Shown: piece by piece, positions 8,083-15,837 of the stretch
How the letters are laid out: each line of letters begins with the position of its first letter
Position numbering within the stretch: position 1 is the stretch's first letter
DNA from: an uncultured Clostridia bacterium
GTDB lineage: Bacteria; Bacillota; Clostridia; Christensenellales; CAG-917
Direction of reading: 5' to 3'
NCBI GenBank assembly: GCA_944363035.1
Contig: CALVTS010000001.1
Location: 190,691-254,690 of the forward strand
Length of the DNA: 64,000 nucleotides
Notes under the pieces: generated by a model
What the model was told of the DNA's origin: nothing
The model's database searches: none
The model's input: the letters and a program-made list of their open reading frames with translations, nothing else
Translations under genes and position numbers: made by a program

Positions 8083-8933
8083 GATTAAGGGAGGCGGTAC
8101 GGTGCGTTGATATACGTTGCGCGGGAAAGACGGCGGGAAAATATATTCTCAAATATTGCGCCGAAATCGGGAGCCGTATGCCGCGCGACGTAAAGGGGCG
8201 CAACTTTGCGCGTGCCTGAAAATGTCTAAAAGCAAGTTCGCTCTGCGCCGCCATCGGTCGGCGAGAAGAGGCAAACATAGTCATATTTATATCAAAACTA
8301 CTCTTAAACTCCGAGATTTTTGTAATACTTCTCTCGAAAAATAATTTTTTGAGAATACTGCCTCAAAAATTATTCTCATAACGCTAGAATTATAGAGTAC
8401 TTTTCCCCGAAAAACCCTGCCCTAATAATTTTTGCGAAAAATCCTTCCTCCATGAAGGATATCGGGCAGGATCGCGGAAAAAGCGTCTTCAAAGAGCCGA
8501 TAGGAGCTTTTCTTGTCTTTTCCTTCCTTTGAAACGCCCGACACGCAGAAATAAGGCAATCTCGTATATTGCGGTCGTTTTTTAGCGTTTTTGCCCTGAT
8601 CCGTACCTATGAGAGAGAATGCGGCGCATGGGGAAGCTCTCCTTTCTTCTTGCGGTTTTTCGCTTAAAAAGAGGAGAAAAAGTCGGATCGCGACCTCTTT
8701 CTCGAAGGACGCCGTCTTTTGTTTTCTTTCCTGCCCTCCTTTCAAAAGAGCGGGTTTTTAGCCGCGCTCGATCTCCTGCGAAAGCCCGCGCCTTTCGCTT
8801 TTTCTTCTCTCCTCCGCCCGCTCGTCCGGCGAGGACTCTTTCCCCTTCCTTGCCGCCTCTCTGCGGCGGATATCCCCGTCTTTCCGTTGCGCGCACCGCA
8901 AGGAATGTGAGGCAAGCGAAATTCTCCTCCCTC
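8083..8933. other. Gene-free 850-bp region
   Basis: Short frames here have no plausible family, no good ribosome-binding site and biased basic composition. AT-rich sequence at 8290-8450 contains two overlapping hairpins at 8340-8377. The rest shows no feature I can name. A frame open upstream of the M20 gene from 8619 is not used, because a clear promoter and ribosome site lie downstream. Confidence 0.5.
8340..8377. promoter_or_regulatory. Two mutually exclusive AT-rich hairpins
   Basis: AATAATTTTTTGAG pairs with CTCAAAAATTATT (8340-8374). Alternatively GAGAATA (8351-8357) pairs with TATTCTC (8371-8377). The two stems overlap, so only one can form. No gene is close enough to assign a target. 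Confidence 0.3.
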
Positions 8934-8962
8934 TTGAAATACGGCGAGGTTGAGTGTATAAT
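8934..8962 (+). promoter_or_regulatory. Promoter of the M20 peptidase gene
   Basis: TTGAAA (8934-8939), a 17-bp spacer and TATAAT (8957-8962). The predicted start near 8969 gives a leader of about 37 nt with GGAGG before ATG 9006. Confidence 0.8.
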
Positions 8963-9005
8963 TTTTATAGAGTTTTATTTCTCGTCTTATCAGGAGGATA
9001 TACTT

Positions 9006-10481
9006 ATGACACCCGAAACCATAGGCGCGATCGTCGGCGGCATAATTGCCGGCATCATAGTCGTCTTCTTTGCCGCGCTCATCATCCGCACGGCGCTCAA
9101 TCGTCCCGAAGTCGCCCCGGGAAAAGCGCAGGATCTCCCTGCCATAGACAAGGACGCCGCCGTACGGCACCTGAGAGAGGCGATACGCATCCCCACCGTC
9201 TCTATGGTGGAAGATTACGCCGACAACATCCAACCTTTCATCGACTACCGCGATTGGCTGGCGAAGACCTATCCCCTCCTCCACGCCGCCGCAGAGCGCG
9301 AGATCATCGCGGGATACTCCATCATCTATCATCTCAAAGGCAGCGACCCCACACTCAAAGGCGGATGCTATCTCAGCCACATCGACGTCGTCCCCGCCCC
9401 CAAAGACGGCTGGGAACACGATCCTTTCGAGGGCGTGCTCACGGATGACGGCTACATCTACGGGCGCGGCGCGCAGGATATGAAAAGCCACATGATCGCG
9501 CTCCTCGAAGCGGTGGAATATCATCTCGCCCACGGCAAAAAGTTCGACCGCGACCTCTATCTCTGCTTCGGACACGACGAGGAACCCGGCAATTCCACCA
9601 GCGGCGCGGCGAACATCGTCCGCCACCTCAAAGCAAAGGGCGTGGAGATGGAATTCGTCATTGACGAAGGCGGCACCGTCCTGGACGGCAAATTGCTCGG
9701 TATCCCGCACACCGTAGCCCTCATAGGCGCGTGCGAAAAGGGCAACGGAGACCTCGAACTCGTGGTCAAAAAGTCGGGCGGACACGCCTCCAACCCCAAG
9801 CCTCCCACGGCTGTCGGCTTGCTGTCAAAAGCCGTCGCGAAGGTGGAGAGCCATCCCATGAAGACCTACTGGACGCCCATGACCAAGGAGACTTTCAGAT
9901 CCCTTTCTCCCTACTGCAAAGGCGCGTTCAAGTTCATCCTCACCAACCGCGACGTATTCTCGCCGCTTCTCAAATTCGTGTTCACGAAAGTCGCTCCCAT
10001 GACCAACGCGCTGGTGCGTTCCACCTTTGCTCCCACCATGCTGTGGGGAAGCGACGCGCGCAACGTCATCCCCAAGGAAGCGCGCGCGAACATCAACTTC
10101 CGCATAATCACGGGCGAGACGGCGCAGGACGTCAAGAGCTACCTCAACAAGCTCCTCGGCGACAAGGTGGAGGTCAACCTCCAGACCTATTCCGACCCCT
10201 CGCCGGAAGCGGACGTGCATTGCGCCGCCTACAATCGCCTGAGGGACACTATAGTTAATACTTTCGACGACATCGTAGTCGCGCCTTATATGTTCATCGC
10301 GGCTTCCGACGCGAGGTTCTACAATCCGCTGACGGACAACGTGTTCAGATTCGGTCCTTTCATCAACTCGCTGGACGACCAGTCCCGCATACACGGCATC
10401 AACGAGCGCCTGCACGTCGATCAGCTTGAGAAAGCCACCCAGTTCTTCGTGAAGTGCCTGGACACCATGCTAGCGAAATGA
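9006..10481 (+). CDS. Membrane-anchored M20-family metallopeptidase (carboxypeptidase S-like)
   Basis: A 491-residue di-zinc peptidase or amidohydrolase of the M20 family. Residues 7-29 form a single N-terminal membrane helix, so the catalytic domain is anchored. Metal and catalytic residues are visible: HIDVVPA (H125, D127), GRGAQDMKSH (D158), HDEEPGN (the E192-E193 pair) and a GGHAS motif at the lid-domain junction. Overall it resembles yeast carboxypeptidase S and PM20D1-type N-acyl-amino-acid hydrolases more than the smaller PepV/DapE branches. The start at 9006 is chosen over upstream alternatives because of GGAGG ten bases before it and the promoter at 8934. It is monocistronic and ends in a strong terminator. 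Substrate unknown. Confidence 0.9.
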   Translation: MTPETIGAIVGGIIAGIIVVFFAALIIRTALNRPEVAPGKAQDLPAIDKDAAVRHLREAIRIPTVSMVEDYADNIQPFIDYRDWLAKTYPLLHAAAEREIIAGYSIIYHLKGSDPTLKGGCYLSHIDVVPAPKDGWEHDPFEGVLTDDGYIYGRGAQDMKSHMIALLEAVEYHLAHGKKFDRDLYLCFGHDEEPGNSTSGAANIVRHLKAKGVEMEFVIDEGGTVLDGKLLGIPHTVALIGACEKGNGDLELVVKKSGGHASNPKPPTAVGLLSKAVAKVESHPMKTYWTPMTKETFRSLSPYCKGAFKFILTNRDVFSPLLKFVFTKVAPMTNALVRSTFAPTMLWGSDARNVIPKEARANINFRIITGETAQDVKSYLNKLLGDKVEVNLQTYSDPSPEADVHCAAYNRLRDTIVNTFDDIVVAPYMFIAASDARFYNPLTDNVFRFGPFINSLDDQSRIHGINERLHVDQLEKATQFFVKCLDTMLAK

Positions 10482-10557
10482 GTATGCACAGCAGGGGCGC
10501 CGCCCCTGCGCCTCGGCGGGGATAACATCCCCGCACCCCGAACTTTATATGACAATG

Positions 10558-10602
10558 CACCGAGGGCTACGGTCTCACCCGTAGCCCTCGGTGTGTTTTG
10601 TT
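10558..10602 (+). terminator. Intrinsic terminator of the M20 peptidase gene
   Basis: A 15-bp stem CACCGAGGGCTACGG / CCGTAGCCCTCGGTG is followed by TGTTTTGTT. Two further perfect hairpins precede it, GCAGGGGCG/CGCCCCTGC at 10491-10509 and GCGGGGAT/ATCCCCGC at 10517-10535. Confidence 0.85.
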
Positions 10603-10846
10603 AAAAATGTTTTAGTGTTGGTGCGTCAAAACCGCGAGGAGCGAATACGGGAGAGCTTCAGATAGTTCCTATTGGCGAAGAGGGAAGTGAACATCTCATC
10701 ATTTTTCGCCGCTAAAAGGAGGGGGCTCAGGCCAGCCTCCCGCCGCGAAGCCACGCACGGCGACCGGGCCACGCGTCAGGACAAGGACGCGCGAGCTTAT
10801 AAACTCCTCGCAAAACGATATGGGGAATATCTATCCCGTGGACAAG

Positions 10847-11767
10847 CTATATCGCCGAAGAATGAACTCTAAGCGCGGGGACGACGCCGATATAAGCAAG
10901 ACTGACGTAGTCTGCGCTGCCGTAGCGCACTATACCGTTGACGTGCACGGCACAAGCCACATTGTCCCGCAAATCTATGGGCGAACGCAACCACCACCAG
11001 CCGTTGCCATAATAGTCCTGTGTGCTGTCTGCGCTCTTTTCGGGATGGGCGTATGCACCGGTAGCCTTTGCATAATCACTCACAGAGCGTTCGCGGAAGC
11101 GGTCGGGGCCGTCATCTTTCAAGAAATAATATGCTGTCGAGGTCATCTCGGCACGGCTTGGCAAAAATATCTTATCGTTTGTATTCTCTGAGACATTGTC
11201 GTTGTCGGCAAATCCCGTGCTTGCCGCACTATTGTCGACCTCGGTGACGAGGATGTCAGCACTCTCATCGTCGTTGAACGCCGCTGTCAGGAAATCGCCA
11301 TTGAGCCACGCCCTGATGTCACTCTCTGCATAATCGGAGTTATCAGCGTCATACGCCATGTTCGCAAGCACTCTGTCGGCAAGTAAAAACATCGTACCGT
11401 CCGCATCGGATAGCACCTGCCAGCGAATAGGCTCGACCTTGAAATAGTAAGTCTTGCCGCTTTCCACCGCCGCGCCGGTTGAAAATGCGCACGAACCATG
11501 CGGCGCCGCCGTTACCTTTGCATAACGGGCACCGTCGCTCCCGAGATACCATCCGTTTGCGTCCGCCGAACTCTCGTCCACCGTCACATCATCCGCCTTC
11601 ACCGTCTGCGGGAACATCCCGAACTCTACATATGCGGGATCGGAACGCTCATCCTTAGTGCCGAGAGTGGAAGTTTCGTCGCACGCCGCCAATGCAAACA
11701 GCGCGCACGCCATGACCAACATAACCGCGATTGCCGCGGCAATCGTTCTCTTTCCGTTCTTTTTCAC
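10847..11767 (-). CDS. DUF6273-domain lipoprotein
   Basis: A 306-residue exported lipoprotein. The start is taken as GTG 11767, with GGAGG five bases upstream; an in-frame ATG six codons earlier lacks such a site. A lysine-rich n-region and hydrophobic stretch lead to the lipobox ALAAC (Cys29). The mature part carries the DUF6273 signature: an EPIRWQVL segment, then FLLADRVL, DIRAWLNGDFL near the middle, an IFLPSRAEM block and the closing GWWWLRSP and VPALRV motifs. DUF6273 is common in Clostridia surface proteins and its role is unknown. A promoter lies at 11809-11837. A decayed fragment of a related gene is at 11900-12000. Confidence 0.85.
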   Translation of the reverse strand: MKKNGKRTIAAAIAVMLVMACALFALAACDETSTLGTKDERSDPAYVEFGMFPQTVKADDVTVDESSADANGWYLGSDGARYAKVTAAPHGSCAFSTGAAVESGKTYYFKVEPIRWQVLSDADGTMFLLADRVLANMAYDADNSDYAESDIRAWLNGDFLTAAFNDDESADILVTEVDNSAASTGFADNDNVSENTNDKIFLPSRAEMTSTAYYFLKDDGPDRFRERSVSDYAKATGAYAHPEKSADSTQDYYGNGWWWLRSPIDLRDNVACAVHVNGIVRYGSADYVSLAYIGVVPALRVHSSAI

Positions 11768-11808
11768 ATTCGCCTCCGCTGTCATCGCATTGTGCGCTTA
11801 TTTTCTAT

Positions 11809-11837
11809 ATTGTAGCATTAAACCAATTGACTGTAAA
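11809..11837 (-). promoter_or_regulatory. Promoter of the DUF6273 lipoprotein gene
   Basis: On the - strand TTTACA (11832-11837), a 17-bp spacer and TACAAT (11809-11814). Confidence 0.65.
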
Positions 11838-11899
11838 GAGCCTTTTCACGCTCTCTTCCTCGCAGAAGGATACGAGGAACATCCCACACCATGGGAAGG

Positions 11900-12000
11900 C
11901 TATACCGAACCGAAATAATACAAACCGGGGTCTGCGCTGCCGTAGCGCGCCAACGAGCCTGCGCGGGACGAGCCCCTTAGAGACCATTTCGGTGAGTCAC
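11900..12000 (-). pseudogene. Fragment of a second DUF6273 gene
   Basis: The nucleotide string GTCTGCGCTGCCGTAGCGC is shared with the 3' end of the intact DUF6273 gene (near 10911). On the - strand a frame here reads SLARYGSADPGLYYFGSV, similar to GIVRYGSADYVSLAYIGVV at the end of the intact protein. Upstream similarity fades quickly. The rest of 11838-12218 shows nothing else I can name. Confidence 0.5.
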
Positions 12001-12218
12001 GAAAACAGATGGCGCTCCCGAGCCGAGCGACCGTCGAGCGCACGGCAGACGCGCGCTTCCCTATATGAGCACGATACGTGTACCATACGGGGAACGCCCT
12101 CGCGAAACACTTTTCGTGTTTTAAATGCGGCGCGGGCTTCCTCTTGCGAGTGTGTTTGTATCGGCGGCGCAATGACCTCACAACAAGTTGTGCCGAGCGA
12201 AATTTTTCGGACAAAGTA

Positions 12219-12247
12219 TTGAAATGCGCGGCGGATGGTGCTAAAAT
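12219..12247 (+). promoter_or_regulatory. Promoter of the DUF4364 gene
   Basis: TTGAAA (12219-12224), a 17-bp spacer and TAAAAT (12242-12247). The leader is about 75 nt. Confidence 0.7.
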
Positions 12248-12329
12248 TCCATTCTGCGTCGGACGGATTATGATGCGGGATGTTTTTCTCGGTTTTTCCG
12301 CTCGGCGACAGCCATAAGGAGGAAAAGAG

Positions 12330-12869
12330 TTGGAGCACGAGCAGGACGGCATCCCCACCAGATTGGACAGCAAGATCCAGAAACTGATCATACTGTTTGT
12401 TTTCGACAAGATGGCGATCTCCCTTTCCGAAGCGGCGTTGCTTGATATCTGCACGTCCGAAAACGACTGGTTGACCTATATGGATTGCAAGCAGTATCTC
12501 GGCGAGCTCATCGACACCAACCTCCTTTACCGCGTCCCGAAGAGCGAATACATCAACATCACTCAGGACGGCATAGGCTGTCTCGCGCTCTTTTTCACCC
12601 GCATCCCCACCTCCATCCGCGATGACATCAACGCCTACGCCCGCGAGAACAGGATGCGCTACAAAAAGCGTCAGTCCTATTTTTGCGACTATTCCAAAAA
12701 CGCGGACGGCACCTACACCGTCATCATGAAGATAAACAACGACATCGCGACTCTCATGGAGCTGAAACTCGTGGTGGCAAACCGCCAGCTCGCCAAATAT
12801 CTTTACAAAAGCTGGGTGGACAAGGCGTCGCAGACCTACGCCATAATCCACGACACCCTCCTGGACTGA
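12330..12869 (+). CDS. DUF4364 family protein
   Basis: A 179-residue cytoplasmic protein of the DUF4364 family, found mainly in Clostridia. It starts at TTG 12330, with AAGGAGG nine bases upstream and no better ATG nearby. Residues 1-90 look like a winged-helix fold (KIQKLIILFVFDKM, then LLDICTSENDWLTY and the SEYINITQDG turn). The C-terminal half is a mixed region ending in helices. A DNA-binding role is plausible from the fold but unproven. It stands alone between a promoter at 12219 and a terminator at 12991. Confidence 0.8.
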   Translation: MEHEQDGIPTRLDSKIQKLIILFVFDKMAISLSEAALLDICTSENDWLTYMDCKQYLGELIDTNLLYRVPKSEYINITQDGIGCLALFFTRIPTSIRDDINAYARENRMRYKKRQSYFCDYSKNADGTYTVIMKINNDIATLMELKLVVANRQLAKYLYKSWVDKASQTYAIIHDTLLD

Positions 12870-12990
12870 ACGCGATATCCCGCGAATGACGGCGTAAAGC
12901 GCACCGCTGTGCGGAGAAGCGCTCTGATGCTCGCCGACTCATCCGAGAGTGCCTTATCATCCAACAACACACTCGCCAACGCATCGCATC

Positions 12991-13023
12991 AAAAAGCCCC
13001 CGTCTCTTGACAGGGGCTTTTTT
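12991..13023. terminator. Bidirectional intrinsic terminator
   Basis: AAAAAGCCCC and GGGGCTTTTTT form a stem around a 12-nt loop. It separates the rightward DUF4364 gene from the leftward lipoprotein gene. The remaining 12870-13189 shows no gene. Confidence 0.85.
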
Positions 13024-13189
13024 AGCACACTCGCCCTGATGACGCGGCGAAAGTGCGGTGAGATGCTCCGTTTTCCGCTCTTCTTTTTGTTTTTCCGTCG
13101 GTCAACCTTGACTGTATTAACAATGCGAATGACGCGGTTACAGCGGCGATCGGCGACGCCGAACTCGGTTCGTATTATTCCGAGCACCC

Positions 13190-14044
13190 CTACCTCACGG
13201 GCAATCCGTTTATAGTCTTTTCGGGCACTACCCCGTCTTGAATGGGATAAGCAATGTAATACTCGCCGTATTCATCCTCCGCTTTAAAATAGTCCACGCC
13301 GTTGTAATCAACACAGTCCGCCCAAACGGCTTGTGATTCCATTGCCTTGACCTCGGCGGGGATCTCGATGGTGGTAGCATTCACGCCGCTCCAAACAAGT
13401 TTGTGCTTTTTTATGGCGTCATATTCCTCATCGGAATACTTCACGTCCCAACCTATCTCGATGCTGGTGCCATTCAATTTGACGTAGTCCGTCCCTTCGA
13501 TGAGAGTATCTTCCGTCACCATCAAATTTCCGTTCGGATCTGTCGTAACGATCCCCGAAAGAGCCTGCCCAACAGCAACAACTGTAACCTTGTGCTTATC
13601 GGGATCGTATTGTGCAAGATTTTTATAAGCATAGTCATCCGAGACAAAACCAACATCGCCGAATGTGATCGAGTAATCCACACCGTCCGAACGATATTGA
13701 CATGCGTAGCCGGAAGAGGAATCCACCGTTTTCGCTCCGATTACCTCCGAACTCGAATTTTCATATATACATCCTTCTTCCGTCGCACGGTTTTGCGCTG
13801 TGCTTTCGAGATGATAATCCTCCCCTTTATATGTGCCGACCTCATGATATTCCGCCGAATAAGTCCAACTCCCCGCATTTTCAAGCGCGGCAATGATATC
13901 ATCTAAGGACGCGTCCTGGGTGAATATCCTGTCCCCCGCTCCGCTTCCTCCGTCCTTGCCACCCTCGTTGCAAGCGGCAAGCCCTATCGCGGCGCACGCC
14001 ACTATTGCCAAAACCAGCAACAACGCCGATATCCTTCTCTTCAT
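13190..14044 (-). CDS. Lipoprotein of unknown function
   Basis: A 284-residue exported lipoprotein. The start is ATG 14044 with GAAAGGAGG before it. The signal peptide is MKRRISALLLVLAIVACAA and the lipobox IGLAAC places the lipidated Cys near residue 24. A Gly/Ser/Asp linker follows. The mature protein begins with DDIIAALENAGSWTYSAEY, which resembles the helix-then-strand start of lipoprotein folds such as LolA/LppX types, but I cannot assign a family. Several aromatic and acidic strands follow. It is monocistronic, with a promoter at 14084-14113. Its upstream region borders the second repeat island. Confidence 0.75.
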   Translation of the reverse strand: MKRRISALLLVLAIVACAAIGLAACNEGGKDGGSGAGDRIFTQDASLDDIIAALENAGSWTYSAEYHEVGTYKGEDYHLESTAQNRATEEGCIYENSSSEVIGAKTVDSSSGYACQYRSDGVDYSITFGDVGFVSDDYAYKNLAQYDPDKHKVTVVAVGQALSGIVTTDPNGNLMVTEDTLIEGTDYVKLNGTSIEIGWDVKYSDEEYDAIKKHKLVWSGVNATTIEIPAEVKAMESQAVWADCVDYNGVDYFKAEDEYGEYYIAYPIQDGVVPEKTINGLPVR

Positions 14045-14083
14045 AATTTCCTCCTTTCTCGGCGCACCCCGCGCCGATTTTTT

Positions 14084-14113
14084 TATATATTGTAAACTAC
14101 ACCCCCGTGTCAA
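14084..14113 (-). promoter_or_regulatory. Promoter of the 13190-14044 lipoprotein gene
   Basis: On the - strand TTGACA (14108-14113), an 18-bp spacer and TATATA (14084-14089). Confidence 0.6.
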
Positions 14114-14179
14114 TACCTTTCTATCTATTTCCCCGATTTAACTTTAGTTTGCCTCCCATATCGACTCCCCTCTTTCCAA

Positions 14180-14250
14180 TTTGGACATTTGGGGACGTGT
14201 TTATTTTGTCCATTTTTTGGACATTTTAAACACGTCCCCAAATGTCCAAA
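14180..14250. repeat. 71-bp palindrome, copy 3 (REP-like)
   Basis: Same design as the copies by the RAYT gene. The arm core is ACATTTGGGG, matched by CCCCAAATGT. Homology to copy 1 extends about 30 bp on each side (TATCGACTCCCCTCTTTCCA before, GCAATATA after). Confidence 0.9.
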
Positions 14251-14412
14251 ATTGCAATATACATTGCTATCTTTCGCTTCGACTCTTTTTCTTTCTCAAA
14301 TCTTACCTCGCGCTTGCGATTATCTTCAAAACTCTACTGTTTACTGACATTTACTCTCCTGCTCTTCTCCTCCCTGAACCAAACATTCGCCCTATTATAG
14401 ACATTTCTCTCT

Positions 14413-14490
14413 CCAATTTGGACACTTGGGGACGTGTTTATTTTGTCCACTTTTTGGACATTTTAAACACGTCCCCAAGTGTCCAAATTG
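14413..14490. repeat. Palindrome, copy 4 (REP-like, 28-bp arms)
   Basis: The arms extend to 28 bp because CCAA/TTGG also pair. The inner hairpin is TGTCCA-CTTTT-TGGACA. With copy 3 it forms a second pair, about 163 bp apart, like the pair at 1820/2071. Confidence 0.9.
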
Positions 14491-14627
14491 GAAATATAGA
14501 ATTAAAAGTATTGTGGTTATAGGATTTGAAAATTTATCTCAACAAAATGGGCTTAGGCTAAGAACATGGGGGGGCATAATTACGTCTGCGAATGAGTGCG
14601 CGGCGTGTTCAGTCTAATTTAATTTTG

Positions 14628-15075
14628 GGGGTACGTTCTCTAACAGGGAAGTATTGTTGCCCCCTTCCTGCGGGTTTCGTCGTGTTCAAGCACACTCTAT
14701 CATGCTGTACGTCTCGCGGGTGAATGTTGGCTCCCCCTCCAACCCGGGGACCCCACAAAATGCACGCATTTTGCGGGGAGCCCCATTCGGGCTTTCCTCC
14801 CCCGTGTCCGAACGAGTTCAGTCCTCGCATCATGCGGGACTGACTGTACATCTCTACAAAAGTTTTTTATATCGCACTCACATAATCAAGCGGAGACCTG
14901 CACTTGCTGATGACCCGGCACGGGAGGAGGAATTCGGCGCTCGCAAGTTAAAGCCCGTGTCTTTTTAGATTTACGGCGTTGCTCGGCACTCAGAGGGCGC
15001 GCCGCGACTTGCAAGAGCGGGCGCAAACGCCCGCTGTGCAAGTTTGGCTGAGCGGCGCGTGAGACCGTCTTCGAA
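14628..15075 (+). repeat. Diverged type I hairpin cassette, copy C
   Basis: It starts with the GGGGGTACGTTCTCTAAC and GTATTGTTGCCCCCTTCCTG block and contains CACTCACATAATCAAGCGGA as in the other type I copies. It ends with the three-tier hairpin at 14999-15058. The middle is diverged and holds an extra hairpin around GCACGCATTTTGCGGGG. One ~32-bp repeat unit follows at 15083-15120. Confidence 0.7.
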
Positions 15076-15133
15076 AAAGAGACGTGGGAGTCAAGCACAC
15101 TCCGAATAAGTGTACGTCGGGTTCGGGCTAGTT

Positions 15134-15552
15134 TAATGGGGGTTACCTCCCCTAACATGGGAGCATTGTTGCCCCCTTCCTGCGGGTTTCCCCCCAATTT
15201 ACCCCACCGAAAATACTTTCGGCGGGGACCCCGCTCGTTCCCCCTTAAAAGGGGACCCACCATTTTGGGGGAAACCTTCGGCGCGACGCGATTGACACTT
15301 CGCGTAACAATCGCTGGACCTGATGAGACGCGATTGACACTTCGCGTAACAATCGCTGGACCTTCGGTTCGGGCATGAGGGCTACCGAGGACGGCGCCTC
15401 TGCGGCGCCGCCATGTTATGCCGCTTGCAATGCGCCCGCTTCGCGAAGAGAGTGGCGCATTGCTGGCGCACTTTGCGTCTCGCCCTCGGCACTCACTTCG
15501 TCGCCGCCGACTTGCAAGAGGGCTACGCCCTGTGCAAGTTTGACTGGGCGGC
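15134..15552 (+). repeat. Type II hairpin cassette, copy 1
   Basis: It shares the opening block (CCTAACATGGGAGCATTGTT, then CCCCCTTCCTGCGGGTTTCC) with the type I cassettes, but the middle is different and matches 26737-27035. Structures include GCAATGCGCC/GGCGCATTGC (15427-15436 and 15454-15463) enclosing CTTCGCGAAG, and GGACGGCGCC/GGCGCCGCC. It ends in the three-tier hairpin at 15503-15552, here with a shortened inner stem GGGC/GCCC. Confidence 0.8.
15285..15362 (+). repeat. Two 36-bp direct repeats inside the type II cassette
   Basis: Identical 36-bp units at 15285-15320 and 15327-15362 are separated by TGATGA. Each contains GCGATTG and CAATCGC as hairpin arms. They are absent from the sister cassette at 26737-27035. 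Confidence 0.9.
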
Positions 15553-15690
15553 TCCACTCCGAATAAGTTCACGTCGTGTTCAAGGACGTCCCGAATAAGT
15601 ATACGTGGAGTTCAAACACCCCTCCGAATAAGTTTACGTGGGAGTCAAGCACGCTCCGAATAAGTGTGCGACAGGTTCGGAGATACCCTC
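15553..15690 (-). repeat. Array of ~32-bp repeats, inverted
   Basis: Four units read on the - strand (CTCCGAATAAGTnnACGT pattern on +). They directly follow the type II cassette. Confidence 0.8.
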
Positions 15691-15708
15691 ACCCAAACGC
15701 CCGTATGG

Positions 15709-15837
15709 TGAAAACGTCGCCATTTGGATGAAATGCAAGGAAAGTGCCTGCGGGATGGACAGGAGCGTACTTGGTCGTACGTGACTGTTCAGACCGCAGG
15801 CACTTGACACAGCAGTTCGCCAAATGGCGACGTTTTA
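15709..15837 (-). repeat. Nested palindrome, stop-proximal family, copy b
   Basis: Outer arms AAAACGTCGCCATTTGG (15711-15727) and its complement (15820-15836), and inner arms GTGCCTGCGG (15744-15753) and CCGCAGGCAC (15794-15803). The apical stem is CGTAC-TTGGTC-GTACG. The constant segments AAGGAAA and TTGACACAGCAGTTCG match the copies at 3647 and 3783. The right outer arm covers the TAA stop of the leftward MDR gene. Confidence 0.85.

Noticed and set aside
8619-9005. N-terminal extension of the M20 peptidase
   Set aside because: A consensus promoter (8934-8962) and GGAGG lie between this stretch and ATG 9006; the translated extension is biased and unlike the family.
10672-10872. Short rightward frame before the DUF6273 gene
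   Set aside because: No ribosome-binding site, no recognisable domain, and it runs into the antisense of the lipoprotein gene.
15285-15362. CRISPR-like direct repeats
   Set aside because: Only two 36-bp units with a 6-bp spacer, inside a dispersed repeat cassette and with no cas genes.
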